This document shows positions 23,856 to 36,236 of a DNA stretch of 64,000 nt, piece after piece. Numbering within the stretch: the stretch's first letter is position 1; each line of letters starts with the position of its first letter. This DNA is from Sphagnum compactum (lineage: Eukaryota > Bryophyta > Sphagnopsida > Sphagnales): assembly GCA_965153455.1 (NCBI GenBank), contig OZ234499.1, positions 16,922,271 to 16,986,270 on the forward strand, given 5' to 3'. Under the pieces are notes generated by a model that ran no database searches, was not told the DNA's origin, and saw only the letters and a program-made list of their open reading frames with translations. The position numbers and the translations under genes were made by a program.

Positions 23856-26800
23856 TTTATACAATATTCAATAAGGTGAAAGTTAGTTCGAACAAATAAT
23901 ACGTTTCAACACCAAAATTTGTAAGGCTTGGAGCACATTAAATGTTTGAGTGTCATATAAGTGATTTGAATTTTGATTTTCATTATGGACAAGCAAACAA
24001 TGAAGGAACTTATATTTGAAAACATGATTGTCAAAATAGGTGATATTTGCAATGTTCAATTCATGGTGAACTAAAAGTGGAATTTTAACCATAATATATG
24101 GAAATAATCATTTTGGACCTTCACATGTCTATGATCAAATGACAAGTTTTCACATATTAATAATTGTAATAATGTGTATCATGCAAAATGTAACAAGTTG
24201 CATGATCTTAATAGAAAACTAAATGGTCAATATGATGGAATTATTTGTACAAATGAAAAATATTTACTTGTAATGTTGAGGTAAATAATAGTTTATTATA
24301 AATTTGAGCTTCACAATGTTGCGCACCACAAGTGATGATCAACTTATTTAATCTTTTTGATGTTTTCATATATTAATGTCAATGTCAAATTTAATTTTAA
24401 TTAATATACATTTCATGGACATGAAAAGACACATGTTAATTTGTTTGTTTATATCCATGTTGGTGGATAGGAAAAAGGAGTGAGATAGTTACAAAATGGA
24501 GGTAGTTATTAGGACAGGTGGGAGATAGTTATTATGAAAGTTAATAGAAAAAGGAAGTAGTTATGAAATAATGAGGCTTGAAAATGAAGTATTTATTTTT
24601 TAATTATCTTTGGAATGGTCCAAGGAGGACCATACAACTAAAATGGTCATGTAGAAGCAACATATGAAACTTTTTGCAAAAAATCCCATAAAAACCAGTT
24701 CCTATGTCATTGGAATTTTAATAGAATATTAAGATTAAATTCTATTTTTTCAATTTGATGAAGTAGGTAGACTTATAGTCCTCTGCAAAAAGACTTAGCC
24801 AAATTTGACTACAAGTTAGAAAGAAAATCAAAATTTCCTTGGAACCTTGCTATGTATTAATTAAAGGATCACTATGTGTTAATTTGTTCCATTATGTGAG
24901 TCAAAGAGAGTATTGTTCGGGGCTAATTATGTGAGGGCACTATAAATTTTCCCCACCTTATTATTATCTAAAATTTTAATATCCACATGTTTACACCACT
25001 TTAAATTTAATTTAAATTGTATGTTTGTGGTGAAATTTGGGGCATCATATATTTGTTTGAATTTTGAATTTTAGTTGAAGGTGTGAGGAATGATATTTAA
25101 AAAGTAAGGCAATTGTGTATGACCAAAGAAGCATCATGCATGAAAAATTTCTTAATTTTAATTTTAGAATCACATCAATAAGCATTTCAATACCAAATCA
25201 CATTTCAAATGGTGGGTTAGGTGGGTTAAGTTCTTGTTTGCTTGACCTAGGTGGTTAGGTGCCTAACCCAAGTTCCTAGCATAACTAAGCATAGTTATGA
25301 ACTAGGAGGTTTGTCTAGCAAATTAACTATTAGTGAATTAAATTATTTATTAATGAATTAACTATTAATGAATTCATTTGTCTTTAACAACTAATCCCTA
25401 TTCATTAGGGGGTTGGTGACTTTCACCATGGTAAATTTGTTCACATTCACTCAAAATCTAGTCAAATATAAAATGAACTAAGACACATATTGGTGTAGTG
25501 TGTGATTTCTCCAAAGCTTGTGCATTACAAGACCTCGAAACCATATGCACATTGTGATTCAAGGCAAATGCAAAGTATGGTGGCTCAATTTTGGAGTCAA
25601 AACAACAATTGTTTTAGGGTGTTTTGTGTTTAAATATTTATGGTGAATAATCTAATCTTAAATACATTAAATGATGATTCATTCCAGACTAACAACTTGT
25701 TTATGAAGGCATTTGCACAATTAGTTTTTGAAAACAATACATTCATTATCAATAATGAACTTTCGAAGTAAAAAATATGGAATTGATTAGTTCATTAGAT
25801 TATTTAAAATTTAAAAATTCATATTGAACTTCACTCCAAATTATCTATAATGATAAACATGGGTTGAATAATCAAATCATAAAGTTAAATGTGAAGTAAT
25901 TTTTTATAAAATCTTAACTAAATGGTAGTTATGAACTTTTGAAGGGTTAGAATTGGACCTTGTTTTCAAATGTCTTTTTAAAATGATATTTTTTTGTTTA
26001 TCAAAAAATTTATGCCCAATGGATACATAATTGAAATATCTAAATGCGCTTTTCTTCTTATGGACTTTATGAGTTTTTATTTTAGGATTTCAAAGTGATT
26101 TCACCATATTAACTAACAACAACATTTTTCAATATGGGTTTTGACCTAGTTTTAAGAGGTTTCATAAGTATTTAAGTTTTAGTAATTAAAGATTACACCA
26201 ATCAATCTTAAAATTTAAAACCACATCCATACGGATCATTCATAAAAACTTGTTTTTGATTCTTGTGAGTGTTGTATTTGCCTAAAATGAGCCATTAGAC
26301 GATGCATACACCCTTCATTTCGAGGGGTTGGTGTATTGCAACCTCTTCCTTGTTTGCTATTTGACTTCCAACTTTATATAAATGTAATGTGCAATTCAAA
26401 GTTGTTGCAATATTTCCATTTTTCATGGGTGAGTCTTGGGGATTTTTTTTTAGATTTTTTTTGGTCCTTGATTTCATTTATGTAATTTCATAATTTTGTA
26501 ATAATAAAGCTGGTTTTTTCATTAGTGAGTTTTGAACTTTTTATTTTAGATTCTCTTTTGTCCTTTATCTTTCAGTGTAGATTTGAGTTGTTGTAATAAA
26601 CCCAATTGTTTCATTTGTGAATCTTGAAGGTTTTTTTATAGATTTTCTTCTATTTAATATCATTCAATGTAATTTTAGAGTTGTTATAATATCTCCAATT
26701 GTTTCATTGGTGAGTTTTAAGGTTTTTTTTCCAAATTTTCTTTCATCTATATTCATTTACTATTGTTGGGCCTCTTGTCATTCTTGATCCCAATGTAGCT

Positions 26801-27009
26801 TCTTTGTCTCATGGTCTTTTTGCATCTTCCCCTCCTTTCCTTTCTATAGGTAGTTTTGATCTTTCATTTATAGATCCAAATCTAGAGCACAATGAAAATG
26901 TTGTTATGTCATTGATTGGATCACCTTGCTTCCCTTGAAAAAGGTTTGCCTAACATCTAATCAAAACCAACAACAAAAAAAACAAAATTGTGTAAACTAG
27001 AAAGTTTCA
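23856..27009. other. Non-coding AT-rich interval, 3.2 kb
   Basis: No gene was found. A small perfect hairpin, GGTTAGG-TG-CCTAACC, lies at 25253-25268 among several related GGTTAGG/GGTGGGTT words (25210-25290). The repeated phrase 'tttcatt..tgagt/tcttg..gttttttt...ttttctt' recurs about three times at 26420-26760 with a spacing near 100 bp, probably a decayed tandem duplication. Confidence 0.45.
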
Positions 27010-27010
27010 A

Positions 27011-27905
27011 GAATCTTGGGCTACAAAACTCCCTTGGATTGAGTTGTCTAAGGGTCTAGTTGAATTGAATGACGAACATGTTTGGGTAGCACCAAGATTT
27101 GGAGACCATGTTGCCATTACTTGTGACTAAAAAAATGTTTATTGTTGTTGAATCCCTAGTGCAGTACTAGTCTAGAAGGTAAATTTAACCTACAATTTTA
27201 TACTTTCAAAGCTCACACCTTTAAATTTTTGTTTATTTATAACAATTTTCAATGGGTTTTCTGTTTTTTAAAAAAAAATTCTAGGTATTCATGGTCATGC
27301 AAATCAATGAATCTTTTGTGTTTTGGTAACAACTAAAATGGCTTTGATTTGAAAATTGGAAACTTGATTTTTTAAGCCCATGGTGTTATGCATGCTCTTG
27401 GGATTGTGTATCCCAAATGTTGGTTACATTTGGATTATGATGCATCATTTGTTAAACACTTTGAGGTTATCAAACCTACATGTGTGGATGGTTAAGAAAG
27501 ACAGGTCTTTGAATTGTTAAATGCTAATGACCTTGATTGCTAGTAAGGCATGATCAAGCTCACAATGAATTTGTGCAACAACATGTATGGCATCACCTTT
27601 TGACACTAATCGTTTTTAACCAAAATTTGGCACCTTGTGACAACATCTTGGGTACTAGTTTTTAGCTTCCTTGAATATGTGAAATTGGTTGGATTGGCCA
27701 TGTGGAAACTGTAGGTAGGGTGGTGTTGAGAGCTGCTTCTTTATATTGTTTTTATGAAATCAAATTTTTGTAATAGGCTCAATACCTATTTGCCATTTGT
27801 TGTGTGCATGTTTACATAATGACTCTATACTTTGCAACATTTCTCATATTTAGAATCCATTGAGCAATGGAGAACATCAAGTCATCAATATTCTTATGAT
27901 GGCTA
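27011..27905 (+). pseudogene. Decayed hAT-like transposase remnant
   Basis: Short coding-like runs appear in order, in changing frames and with stops. They are SWATKLPWIELSKGLVEL (27014 on), HGVMHALGIVYPKCWLHLDY (about 27381 on), FLEYVKLVGLAMW (about 27667 on) and MKSNFCNRLNTYLPFVVCMF then LYTLQHFSYLESIEQWR (about 27750-27890). The last block resembles the C-terminal dimerisation region of hAT transposases, with its NRL...HLP core, as I remember from elements common in seed-free plants. The remnant has too many lesions to express. The family assignment rests on memory; the existence of a decayed protein-coding stretch is better supported. Confidence 0.42.
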
Positions 27906-28642
27906 AGGTGCATTGTGAGCTTCTTGACTTCTATTTTTATCTTTGCTAAATTCAATGGTTGCTTTATAAGCCACACACCTTGATTTCCATTCTACTAGCA
28001 TGGTTTGGCCACTTTCCATTGTTTGATTAGAATGTTTCTTCTTTGTTCTAGGTTTTTTCAAGTTGTAAATGTATGGCATATGTTAATTTGGTTGATTTTG
28101 CAAGTCACTTGTGTTAGAAAGGCCAATTTCGAAAGTTCAATCCCTTCACAAGTTTTTGGGTTTGCTTTTGAAATTTGATGGTTCACTTGCTTATTCAATC
28201 ATTTCAGTTATTGTTTGCACATGTGAATCTATTTTTTTTAAAAATCGATTATCCTTAAACACTATAATTTGAAATAAGTAAATGCTAGATTTAGAAAAAA
28301 CAACTAACGTCTTTGCCTGAAAATCCTATTTTGCAATATTAGAATAGTCTTTTAAGGACTTTTTAATGATATCCATATGTTATCACCTTTGAATATAGAA
28401 GGCACTATAATTTTCACCTTAAGAATTTTAGGGGCAACCATATTGAGATTTAAAATCTAACAATGTGGCCGACTAGAGCTCCTACTAAAACGACTTCTAG
28501 CCATATGATCTTCACAAATGGCCCCACTTGCTACTTTGAAAAATAAAATATGAAACATTACCCTCTATTTCGAAACAAAATGCTAGTCTATAATGCCACA
28601 CACATTATGAAAAATTGTGTTCGCGACAATTAAACTACCTTA

Positions 28643-29282
28643 CACTAGAACTCCAAAACAACTAATATACAATTGCATTGCATCTATTCCATGGAAATAC
28701 GACAAATTAATAAATAAAATGCCATGTTAGAAAATCAAGGAATTTTATTATAGTTGCAAATTAGTTGCAAGATGTATATTTATATAATACAATGTACACA
28801 TTATATATACGGTTATAGTCAACCATATTGGACTTTGTTGACAAGTTGCATTTTAGTCGCATGTAACAATTACATCACAACTAGGAATCAACAACTACTT
28901 TGCAACAAATGTATGACCTTGAGTAATACATACGATCACGCCACGTGTATATACTTCCACTGCCTAATATATATGACATTTCAACTTAAAATTTGACATT
29001 TAAAGATTTGAAATTTGAGCAAAAAACCGTTAAACAAGTGACACATGGCAATATATCAATAGATTTATCCCAATGCATCAACAACCTTCATGCCTTTATG
29101 CTTATTGTCAAGAAATTCAAGATGGACTTTTAAAAAAATCTTTCTATTCAAACATTTTGTGTATTTCCTAGTCTTTTAGTGATGTAATTTTCATATCATG
29201 TACTAAAACTAAGATTATTTTAGTTGGTTTAATTTCGAACTAAAATTAAAAGGTTGTTATAAATCATATTATTTATTTAAAT
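28643..29282. other. CACTA-like subterminal region (possible element end)
   Basis: CACTAGAA at 28643 is followed within 300 bp by several copies of GTTGCAA/TTGCAAC and by tagtcgcatgtaac. The same words occur near the ends of the 47946-51135 CACTA element. It may be the left end of a CACTA transposon, perhaps the one carrying the TNP2 gene at 38.7-42.5 kb into which element B jumped. No matching right end or target duplication was found. Confidence 0.3.
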
Positions 29283-29756
29283 AACTTGGAGATTGGAGGC
29301 TTTTTTATTTTAATTTGGAGGTTGAAGGTTCTTATTTTTGTTCTTCGAGAGGTTGAAGGTTTTTCTTTTTTCTTTTGAAGGTTGAAGGTTCTTGATCTTA
29401 CTCTTAGAGAAGTTGAAGGCTTTTGTTTTTGTTCTTGGAGGTTGAAGGTTCTTATTTTTGCTTTTAAAGAGGTTGAAGGCTTTTGTTTTTGCTTTTGGAA
29501 TTTGAAGGTTTTTGTTTTTACTTTTCAATGTTGAAGGTTTTTGTTGTTTCTTTTGAATGTTGAAGGTTCTTGCTCATACTTTTGAATGCTGATGGTTTTT
29601 ACTTTTTTTTTAAAAATGTTAAAGGTTATTATTTTTAATCTTGGATGTTGAAAGTTCTTACTCTTATTCTTGGATATTGAAAGTTATCACTTTCGTTCTT
29701 GGATGTTGAAGGTTCTTATTTTTACTTTTAAATGTTGAAGGTTTTTGCTTTTGGAT
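29283..29756. repeat. ~30-bp tandem array, about 15-16 units
   Basis: The unit is (g)gttgaaggtt(c/t)ttgtttttgcttttgga, 28-31 bp long, with an internal T-rich half. Copies vary by a few bases each. The array opens a minus-strand frame with a repeating KNKNLQPP-like peptide, which is a by-product of the repeat and not a gene. Confidence 0.85.
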
Positions 29757-30129
29757 GTACATCAAAATTATGTATACAAGGTAAGATTTTTTCAAAAGTA
29801 TCTAAAATTGTAATTCAATTTACCTAATTGTAAGCACAATATTTGATTATATTTACAAGTGTACAAATTATAGTTTAGTTTGTATAAATGTTTTATATGT
29901 TGCATTTTGGTGATAAATAAATTGTATGTTAATGGTAGTATAATTGTAAACTAGTTTTATTGAAGTTGAAGGGATTATTGACATATCTTAAACATTATAA
30001 TGTTATGATATGCTACTTATTTCATTTTAGATGTGGGCCTAAATGTCATAACATGGCAAATTTCAAGCAGATAAGGTGCATTGAAGAAATTGCACGGCTC
30101 AAATTCCATTTCAACAAAAATAGAACAAA
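29757..30129. other. Non-coding, left flank of element B
   Basis: AT-rich sequence without recognised features. ACATT at 30130-30134, the target duplication of element B, follows it. Confidence 0.5.
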
Positions 30130-30134
30130 ACATT
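30130..30134 (+). repeat. Target-site duplication of element B, left
   Basis: ACATT is identical to ACATT at 37058-37062, directly outside the other LTR. This is a standard 5-bp Ty3/gypsy target duplication. Confidence 0.95.
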
Positions 30135-30955
30135 TGTCGCAACCCCACTTTGTCCAAGTGTGGGGGTGAAGCCCAACACTTGGAAAAGTTGGAGGTTTGG
30201 AGTCCTCCGGGACTCCCGAATGTTCAGAGCTCGACAGCAAGGCCCAAAACACCTTGCATTGGGGTGTTCTTGGTGTCATTGGAAAGGTCTTGAAACGTAG
30301 ATATCGAAAATGGCCTCGCATTGGCCATTTGAACATTTGCAGCCCAAGTTATGGGCAAAAGAAGGGCCGGGAGTCAAACTGGCAGTTTGACTCCCGACCA
30401 GTAAAAGTCGGGAATCGACCCTTTCCCGACGTCGCCTTAGGGAGTGCGACATGGCGTTGGAAAGATCTTGACGAGGGCTACAACTTTGGTTCAGACCTTG
30501 TTGCGATCGGACTTCGGAATCGGGAGTTATGATTGTTCAAAGTCCCAGGAGTCCCGCCGGGATAGTTTCGGGACTCCATTTCGGGAGTCCCAACAAAATG
30601 TACCATTTGGATGTAGCCTCCGTGGTGAGCTGCAGAGATAACTATAAGGGGGAAGGTGGTGGCTTCCCCCAAGTCCGGGCCGTGGTGAGTCAAGTAGTCC
30701 AAAGTGCCCGTGGCTTGTCCCAACACCCAAGGGTGTTCCCGAATGTGAACTAATCCATTTGTGGTTGGTTTTGGATGCAGATTCGTGCTTGATCTACTAG
30801 TCCATCTTCCTAGTCTAATGCCGGGGCTTCCAACTCGACCCTCTACCCCTTTCTAGAGTTGGAAGTCGGGAGCGTGCCCCTTTGGTCCCCACTTTCCGCA
30901 ACTTCACATTGGTGAACCCTCCAGTGGGTTCACCCCGGGACCAAGGAGCGCGTCA
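30135..30955 (+). repeat. 5' LTR of element B
   Basis: It runs TGTCGC to GCGTCA, 821 bp, and matches 36237-37057 at all but 8 positions. It contains many GGGAGTC/GACTCCC words that make local inverted repeats (for example around 30367-30400). Confidence 0.95.
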
Positions 30956-30957
30956 CG

Positions 30958-30969
30958 TGGTATCAGAGC
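30958..30969 (+). other. Primer-binding site of element B, initiator-Met tRNA
   Basis: TGGTATCAGAGC is the exact complement expected for the 3' end of plant initiator methionine tRNA. It lies 2 bases after the 5' LTR. Confidence 0.92.
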
Positions 30970-30998
30970 TCAAGGTGAAGCTCAACGACATTTTTGGG

Positions 30999-33900
30999 AT
31001 GGCACCCAAGAAGAACCGGAAGCTAGCCCCAGAGCCTAGGTCCGAGGAGCCCGTCGATGACCTAATAGCCTCGCCGGAATCAATTGGGGAGGAACCAAAC
31101 TTCCGGGAGGACCAAGATGAGCCCGAGGTTGAACCCGAGAGTGAGGAGGAACAACGGAGCTCGGTCCTATTCACCCCGGAGCAACTTGAAGTCCTCCTCA
31201 AGATGAATAGGCCCGACTTTGGTGAGTTGGCAGCCCTCAAAACGGGGGCCTCCAAAGGCGAAAGGTTTCAACCGGCCAAGCCCGGGAATTTCGATGGTGC
31301 CCGAGACCGTAAGGTGGTGGATGCTTGGCTTGCGGAAATGGATGATTATATCCATGCCACCAAGGTTGGACGGAATTCCGCCGTGGAGCTTGCCCAATCC
31401 TACTTGAAAGGCTATGCCGCCACATGGTGGCGGACGGTGAGACAAGAGGAGGGCAAGAACCATGGCTATACGTGGGAGTTTTTCAAGGATCGCATTGAGG
31501 CGGAGTTCATTCCGAGAAACTCCGACTACATTTCTAGGTGCAAACTCCGCGACCTTGTAAATGCCACGAATGAAAATTTGAGGCAATATGTGAGGGCCTA
31601 TTTCGAACTCATGTTGGAGATCCGGCACATGCACGAGTTGGATCGTGTGTGCCAATTCGTGATGGGACTTCCGACTTGGGCCAAGCGAAAGCTTGAGGAG
31701 AGTTGGCCCGCCTCGTTATCCGAGGCTATTACGAAAGTGGAGAACTTCTCGGATGTGGGGCGGAGCGACAAATCCGGGTTGAAGAAGGACAACAAGTTCC
31801 TTCACAAAAAGCCAAGGCATGAAGGGGAATGGAACCGGGGGCAAGGTAGCCCAACCAAGGATAAGCCCAAACAATTCCAAGGCTCGGGGTTCAAGCCAAA
31901 AGGTAGCTTCGTGAAAAAAGGGGCTCCTTTCAAAGGGAGCCAAACCAAGGGAGACTTTGGAGCAAAGCCCAAGGGTGCATGTTTCAATTACAACGAGGTG
32001 GGGCATTACTCCAAAGATTGTCCCAAATCCAAAACGGGGGTTGGGAGCTCTAAGGTACTTGCTCTCAATGCCACTTTAGCCCAACTGGAATGCAATCGGC
32101 TTATATTCTTGAAAGGGAAGATTGCTAAACGAGAAATCTTATGTCTTTTGGACACAGGGGCCTCCCACAACTTCATAACTCGGGAGAGCGCCGAAAGGAT
32201 GGAGCTCCACTTGGAGGAGCTCAAGGCACCCATTGAGGTGCATTTCGCGGATGGGGTTCCCCATCCAACTACACTACAAGCAAAGGGAGTGCCTCTCCAA
32301 TTGGGAAATTGGAGAGGAAAGGTGGATTTGTTGGTTTCCACCTTGGGTGGAATGGATTGCATTCTCGGAATGGAGTTCATCACCCAAAATAATGTGCTCA
32401 TAGAAGGGCACAATAGGTTGGTTAGAATCCCATCTAAAAGTGGGATTGTGCGAGTTAAGGCACATGAGTTGCCTTGTGTGGGTGGTTCAACCATCCACTT
32501 CATGTTAGGAAAAGCTTGGGAAAGAGAATGCGTGGGGGGTTTCGGCATGATGTGTTTGGACGAATATGAGCCCGAGGGAGCCACCAAGTTGGTGACTTCC
32601 GCCAAGTGCATAAAGCAAGTCTTACAAGAGTTCTTGGATGTGATGCCCGAAGAGTTGCCCGAAGACTTGCCCCCGAGAAGACGAGTTGATCAGGCGATTG
32701 AAGTGATACCGGGAGTGGAACCACCCGCCAAAGCCCCATATAGAATGAGCCACGAGGAGTTGAAGGAACTCAAGGTTCAACTTGAGGAACTCCTCGCGAA
32801 AGGTTACATCAAACCAAGCAAGTCACCATATGGGGCACCCGTCCTTTTTGTTCACAAGAAGGATGGGACTTTGAGGATGTGTGTGGATTATAGAGCACTC
32901 AATAAGGCAACGGTGAAAAATTGTTATTCTTTACCTCGCATCGATGATCTATTTGATCGTCTCTCGGGAGCCAAGGTTTTTAGTAGAATTGATCTACGTT
33001 CGGGATATTACCAAATAAGGATCGCGGAAGGGGACAAAGAAAAGACCGCTTGTCGCACAAGGTATGGGTCATACGAGTTCTTGGTGATGCCCTTTGGGCT
33101 CACCAATGCACCCGCAACATTTTGCACCCTCATGAATGACATTTTCCGCGAATGGCTTGATGATTTTGTGGTCGTCTACATAGACGACATTTTGATTTAT
33201 AGTAGCTCCATGGAAGAGCATGCGGAGCACCTTCGCAAGGTGTTCCAAAAGCTAAGGGAAAACAAGTTGTATGCCAAGCTTGAGAAGTGCGAATTTGGGG
33301 TGATTGAAGTGGATTTCCTCGGGCATAGGATAACTCAAGATGGTTTGATGATGGATGATCACAAGGTCAAGGCGATTTTGGATTGGGAGCCGCCTAACTC
33401 GGTTCCCGCCTTGAGATCCTTTTTAGGATTGGCCTCCTATTATCGCAAGTTCATAAAGAACTTTGCGAGAATAGCGGCCCCTTTGACAAACCTCTTGAAG
33501 AAGTCCGCCGTCACTTATGATTGGGATGAAGCATGCGACGAAGCCTTTGGAACGTTGAAGGGCATTTTGGTGAAGGCGCCGGTGTTGAAGTTGCCCGACT
33601 TTGACAAGGAGTTTGAAATCCATTCCGACGCCTCCGACTTTGCAATTGGGGGTGTCATAGTGCAAGATGGAAGACCGGTGGCCTTCGAAAGCAAGAAGTT
33701 GAGTGAGACGGAACGAAGGTGGCCAACTCACGAGAAGGAAATGTGGGCGGTCATACATTGTCTCAAAACTTGGGGCCATTACATAGGCTCCAAAGATGTG
33801 GTGGTGTGGACCGACAATGTGACCTTGAAGTACTTCGCAACTCAACCCAAGTTGTCATCAAAACAACAAAGGTGGCAAGACACATTGGCCTTGTTCAATG

Positions 33901-35003
33901 TGGATATCCGACACAAGCCGGGAAAGGAGAACATAGTCCCCGATGCTTTGAGCCGGAAACACCAACTTAGAGTGGTGTATGTGGGAGAGTCGGAACTTCA
34001 AAAGGAAGTTAGATTAGTAAACCGCCGGGATGCTTTTGCCAAGGAGGCAAGGCAAAGCATCCAAAATGGAGCCAAGTCCCACTTCCACTTGAAAAATGGA
34101 TTGTTGTGGTACAAGCAAAACCGTCTCTATGTGCCGGAAGGGAAAATTAGGGACACACTTTTGAAGGAATGTCACGATGGACCGCTTGTGGGCCATGGTG
34201 GTGCAAAGCGCATCACAACATTCCTAAAGAAGTCCTACTATTGGCCCAACTTGAAGGATGATGCGGAGGAGTACGTGAAGACTTGTTTAACTTGTCAACA
34301 AAACCGGACCCTCAACAAGAAGCAAGCGGGTTTGTTGCAACCTTTGCCAATTCCCGAAGGGCCGTGGGAAAGTGTGTCAATGGACTTTATGGTAAGTTTG
34401 CCCCCTTCAAAAGGGTTCGATGCCATCATGGTTGTGGTGGATCGATTTAGCAAAATGGCACACTTCATTCCCACAAAGGATGAAGCCACGGCTCAAGAGA
34501 CGGGGAGGTTGTTCTTCTCCCACATTTTCAAGCATCATGGCCTTCCAAAGGACATAGTGTCGGATCGGGATCCAAAGTTCACGAGTAAGTTTTGGAGGGC
34601 CTTGTGGAAGCGAATGGGGTCGGAACTCAAAATGAGCACTTCATTCCGCCCCCAAACCGATGGACAAACCGAGAGGGTGAACTTGGTGATCCAACAATTC
34701 CTAAGGAATTATGTGGCGGCAGATCAACAAGATTGGGTGGATCATTTGGAGTTAGCCGAGTTTTGTTACAACAACTCGGTACACTCCGCAACGGGATCCA
34801 CCCCATTCCAAATGGTGACGGGCAAGTCACCAATTGTGCCCATGACTTGGGCCGCACAAGGACAACCTTCGATTGATGCAAGTGAGGAAGTGCCAATGGT
34901 CACACAACTTGATGCAGAAAGAAAGCGCTTGTGGGAGTTGGCAAAAGCCAAAAGGCGCACAAAAGGTACAAGGATTTTGCGGACAAGTCCCGACGAGAGG
35001 TGA
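30999..35003 (+). CDS. gag-pol polyprotein of chromovirus B (frameshifted near its end)
   Basis: A single frame from ATG 30999 (MAPKKNRK, 41 bases past the primer site) runs 1334 codons. Order by residue: acidic N-terminus; capsid about 90-260 (AAxWWR, ...FRxR-like EAEFIP); zinc knuckle at about 328; protease DTGAS at 385; reverse transcriptase with YIDD at 727-730; RNase H starting HSDAS (D877) and ending VPDALSRK; integrase with HHCC near 1057-1100 and the triad D1129, D1189, E1225 (35 residues between the last two). gag and pol share one frame, as in many chromoviruses. The knuckle reads [14 protein letters not shown], so its second cysteine is tyrosine and it probably cannot bind zinc normally. 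After about 34945 the frame becomes nonsense and stops at TGA; the true continuation is in the entry at 34945-35458. Confidence 0.93.
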   Translation: MAPKKNRKLAPEPRSEEPVDDLIASPESIGEEPNFREDQDEPEVEPESEEEQRSSVLFTPEQLEVLLKMNRPDFGELAALKTGASKGERFQPAKPGNFDGARDRKVVDAWLAEMDDYIHATKVGRNSAVELAQSYLKGYAATWWRTVRQEEGKNHGYTWEFFKDRIEAEFIPRNSDYISRCKLRDLVNATNENLRQYVRAYFELMLEIRHMHELDRVCQFVMGLPTWAKRKLEESWPASLSEAITKVENFSDVGRSDKSGLKKDNKFLHKKPRHEGEWNRGQGSPTKDKPKQFQGSGFKPKGSFVKKGAPFKGSQTKGDFGAKPKGACFNYNEVGHYSKDCPKSKTGVGSSKVLALNATLAQLECNRLIFLKGKIAKREILCLLDTGASHNFITRESAERMELHLEELKAPIEVHFADGVPHPTTLQAKGVPLQLGNWRGKVDLLVSTLGGMDCILGMEFITQNNVLIEGHNRLVRIPSKSGIVRVKAHELPCVGGSTIHFMLGKAWERECVGGFGMMCLDEYEPEGATKLVTSAKCIKQVLQEFLDVMPEELPEDLPPRRRVDQAIEVIPGVEPPAKAPYRMSHEELKELKVQLEELLAKGYIKPSKSPYGAPVLFVHKKDGTLRMCVDYRALNKATVKNCYSLPRIDDLFDRLSGAKVFSRIDLRSGYYQIRIAEGDKEKTACRTRYGSYEFLVMPFGLTNAPATFCTLMNDIFREWLDDFVVVYIDDILIYSSSMEEHAEHLRKVFQKLRENKLYAKLEKCEFGVIEVDFLGHRITQDGLMMDDHKVKAILDWEPPNSVPALRSFLGLASYYRKFIKNFARIAAPLTNLLKKSAVTYDWDEACDEAFGTLKGILVKAPVLKLPDFDKEFEIHSDASDFAIGGVIVQDGRPVAFESKKLSETERRWPTHEKEMWAVIHCLKTWGHYIGSKDVVVWTDNVTLKYFATQPKLSSKQQRWQDTLALFNVDIRHKPGKENIVPDALSRKHQLRVVYVGESELQKEVRLVNRRDAFAKEARQSIQNGAKSHFHLKNGLLWYKQNRLYVPEGKIRDTLLKECHDGPLVGHGGAKRITTFLKKSYYWPNLKDDAEEYVKTCLTCQQNRTLNKKQAGLLQPLPIPEGPWESVSMDFMVSLPPSKGFDAIMVVVDRFSKMAHFIPTKDEATAQETGRLFFSHIFKHHGLPKDIVSDRDPKFTSKFWRALWKRMGSELKMSTSFRPQTDGQTERVNLVIQQFLRNYVAADQQDWVDHLELAEFCYNNSVHSATGSTPFQMVTGKSPIVPMTWAAQGQPSIDASEEVPMVTQLDAERKRLWELAKAKRRTKGTRILRTSPDER

Positions 35004-35458
35004 AGTTTCAAGAAGGAGACGAGGTGTGGTTGAACATCAAGAACTTCCGGTTGCCCGAAGGGTTAAGTCATAAATTTATGGGCCCATATGCGGGTCCATT
35101 CAAAGTGTTGGAAAAGAAACTTTCCGACACTTATAAGTTAGAGCTCCCGGAAAATCTTAGAGTTCATCCCACATTTCATGTTTCCCTTTTGAAGCCGGTC
35201 TCCCGCGACGCCTCAAGGCCTAATAGAGAGCATCATTCAAGGCCTCCACCGGACTTGGTTCATAATGAACCAGAGTTTGAGGTAGAGGCCGTGCTTAAAT
35301 CGAGGCAACTTAGAGGGCGAGAGCGGGAATACTTAGTTAAGTGGAAAGGTTACCATGCAATAGAGGCTTCTTGGGTGAATGAATCCGACATGGAACATGC
35401 CCAAGAAGCCATAGAAGAATTCCACACTAGACCGACCAAGAAAAGACGTAGAGCGTGA
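34945..35458 (+). pseudogene. Integrase C-terminus and chromodomain of element B, out of frame
   Basis: This continues the polyprotein in the frame shifted by -1, as after a one-base loss in the A-rich stretch around 34944-34956. It begins near [14 protein letters not shown] and shows the GPY/F module (GPYAGPFKVLEK). It then has an HPTFHVSLLKP segment, typical just before the chromodomain. The chromodomain itself is at about 35275-35425, with YLVKWKGY, an aromatic W in ASW and an acidic end. Chromodomains guide integration by binding methylated histone H3. The frame ends at TGA 35456-35458. Confidence 0.9.
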
Positions 35459-36223
35459 TGAGGACATCACCTTTCTTTTAGACGGGGAGAGTTTCATAAA
35501 ATGTACCACATCAAGTTGCAAGTGAAATAAAAAGGGCTTTAAAACTTCCAAGAGATTGTATCATGAAAAATTTGTTAAGGCAAATAGGGTTGTGGCATGG
35601 ACAAATAGAACTCTCTTGCGTAGGCCCAAATCAAAATCGGACTCCAACTTTGGGGTTGAGAAAACTTGGCCCCAAAAGAGGAGGGAAGCAAGGTGAGCTT
35701 GCGGGGACATGCACATGCCTTAAGTGCATCCCAAAGGGTTGGTTGGTAGTGTGGCCAACGCGGGAAGTCATGACCCCGCTCGCATACTTTAAGTGTAGTT
35801 TGGGACTTGGGTTTGGTAAACCTAAGTGTTGCTTCTCGTACCTTGATAAGCAAACCTTTTAGTTAAGGCTCGGTTGTTGTGACCAAGGCGCGAGATAGGA
35901 AAAGGAGTCATGTCAAGTAGCTTAGGTCAATAGTAGACTTGACTTAAGTCCTCATGAAGGGAAGGATGGAAAAAGGTTCCTCCCAAATGAGGGCTTCGTC
36001 AATTAGACTAGTTTAGTCTTTTGACGAAGCAAAGAAAGAGGGTTCCCTACAAGACCTTCTTGGACTTGTCAAGAAAGTGTTGGAAACTTGGGGACGCCTA
36101 AGTTAGCTTGAGACAAGGTCTGAGCCGCAAGAGTTGGCAAATGGCCAAAGATCCAAAAGAAAGCAATTGCAATTGTATGAAGGAAAATTCTAAGTGTCAA
36201 TGAGGACATTGACCTCTTTCTTC
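35459..36223 (+). other. 3' untranslated part of element B
   Basis: About 765 bp between the polyprotein stop and the polypurine tract. No conserved extra frame was recognised, although both strands hold open frames of about 70-100 codons. Confidence 0.6.
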
Positions 36224-36236
36224 TAGTGGGGGAGAG
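36224..36236 (+). other. Polypurine tract of element B
   Basis: tagtgggggagag directly precedes the 3' LTR, the correct place and composition for plus-strand priming. Confidence 0.85.

Noticed and set aside
25195-25290. GGTTAGG-rich hairpin region as a possible interstitial telomere repeat
   Set aside because: The words are GGTTAGG/GGTGGGTT in mixed order and not a run of the plant telomere unit.
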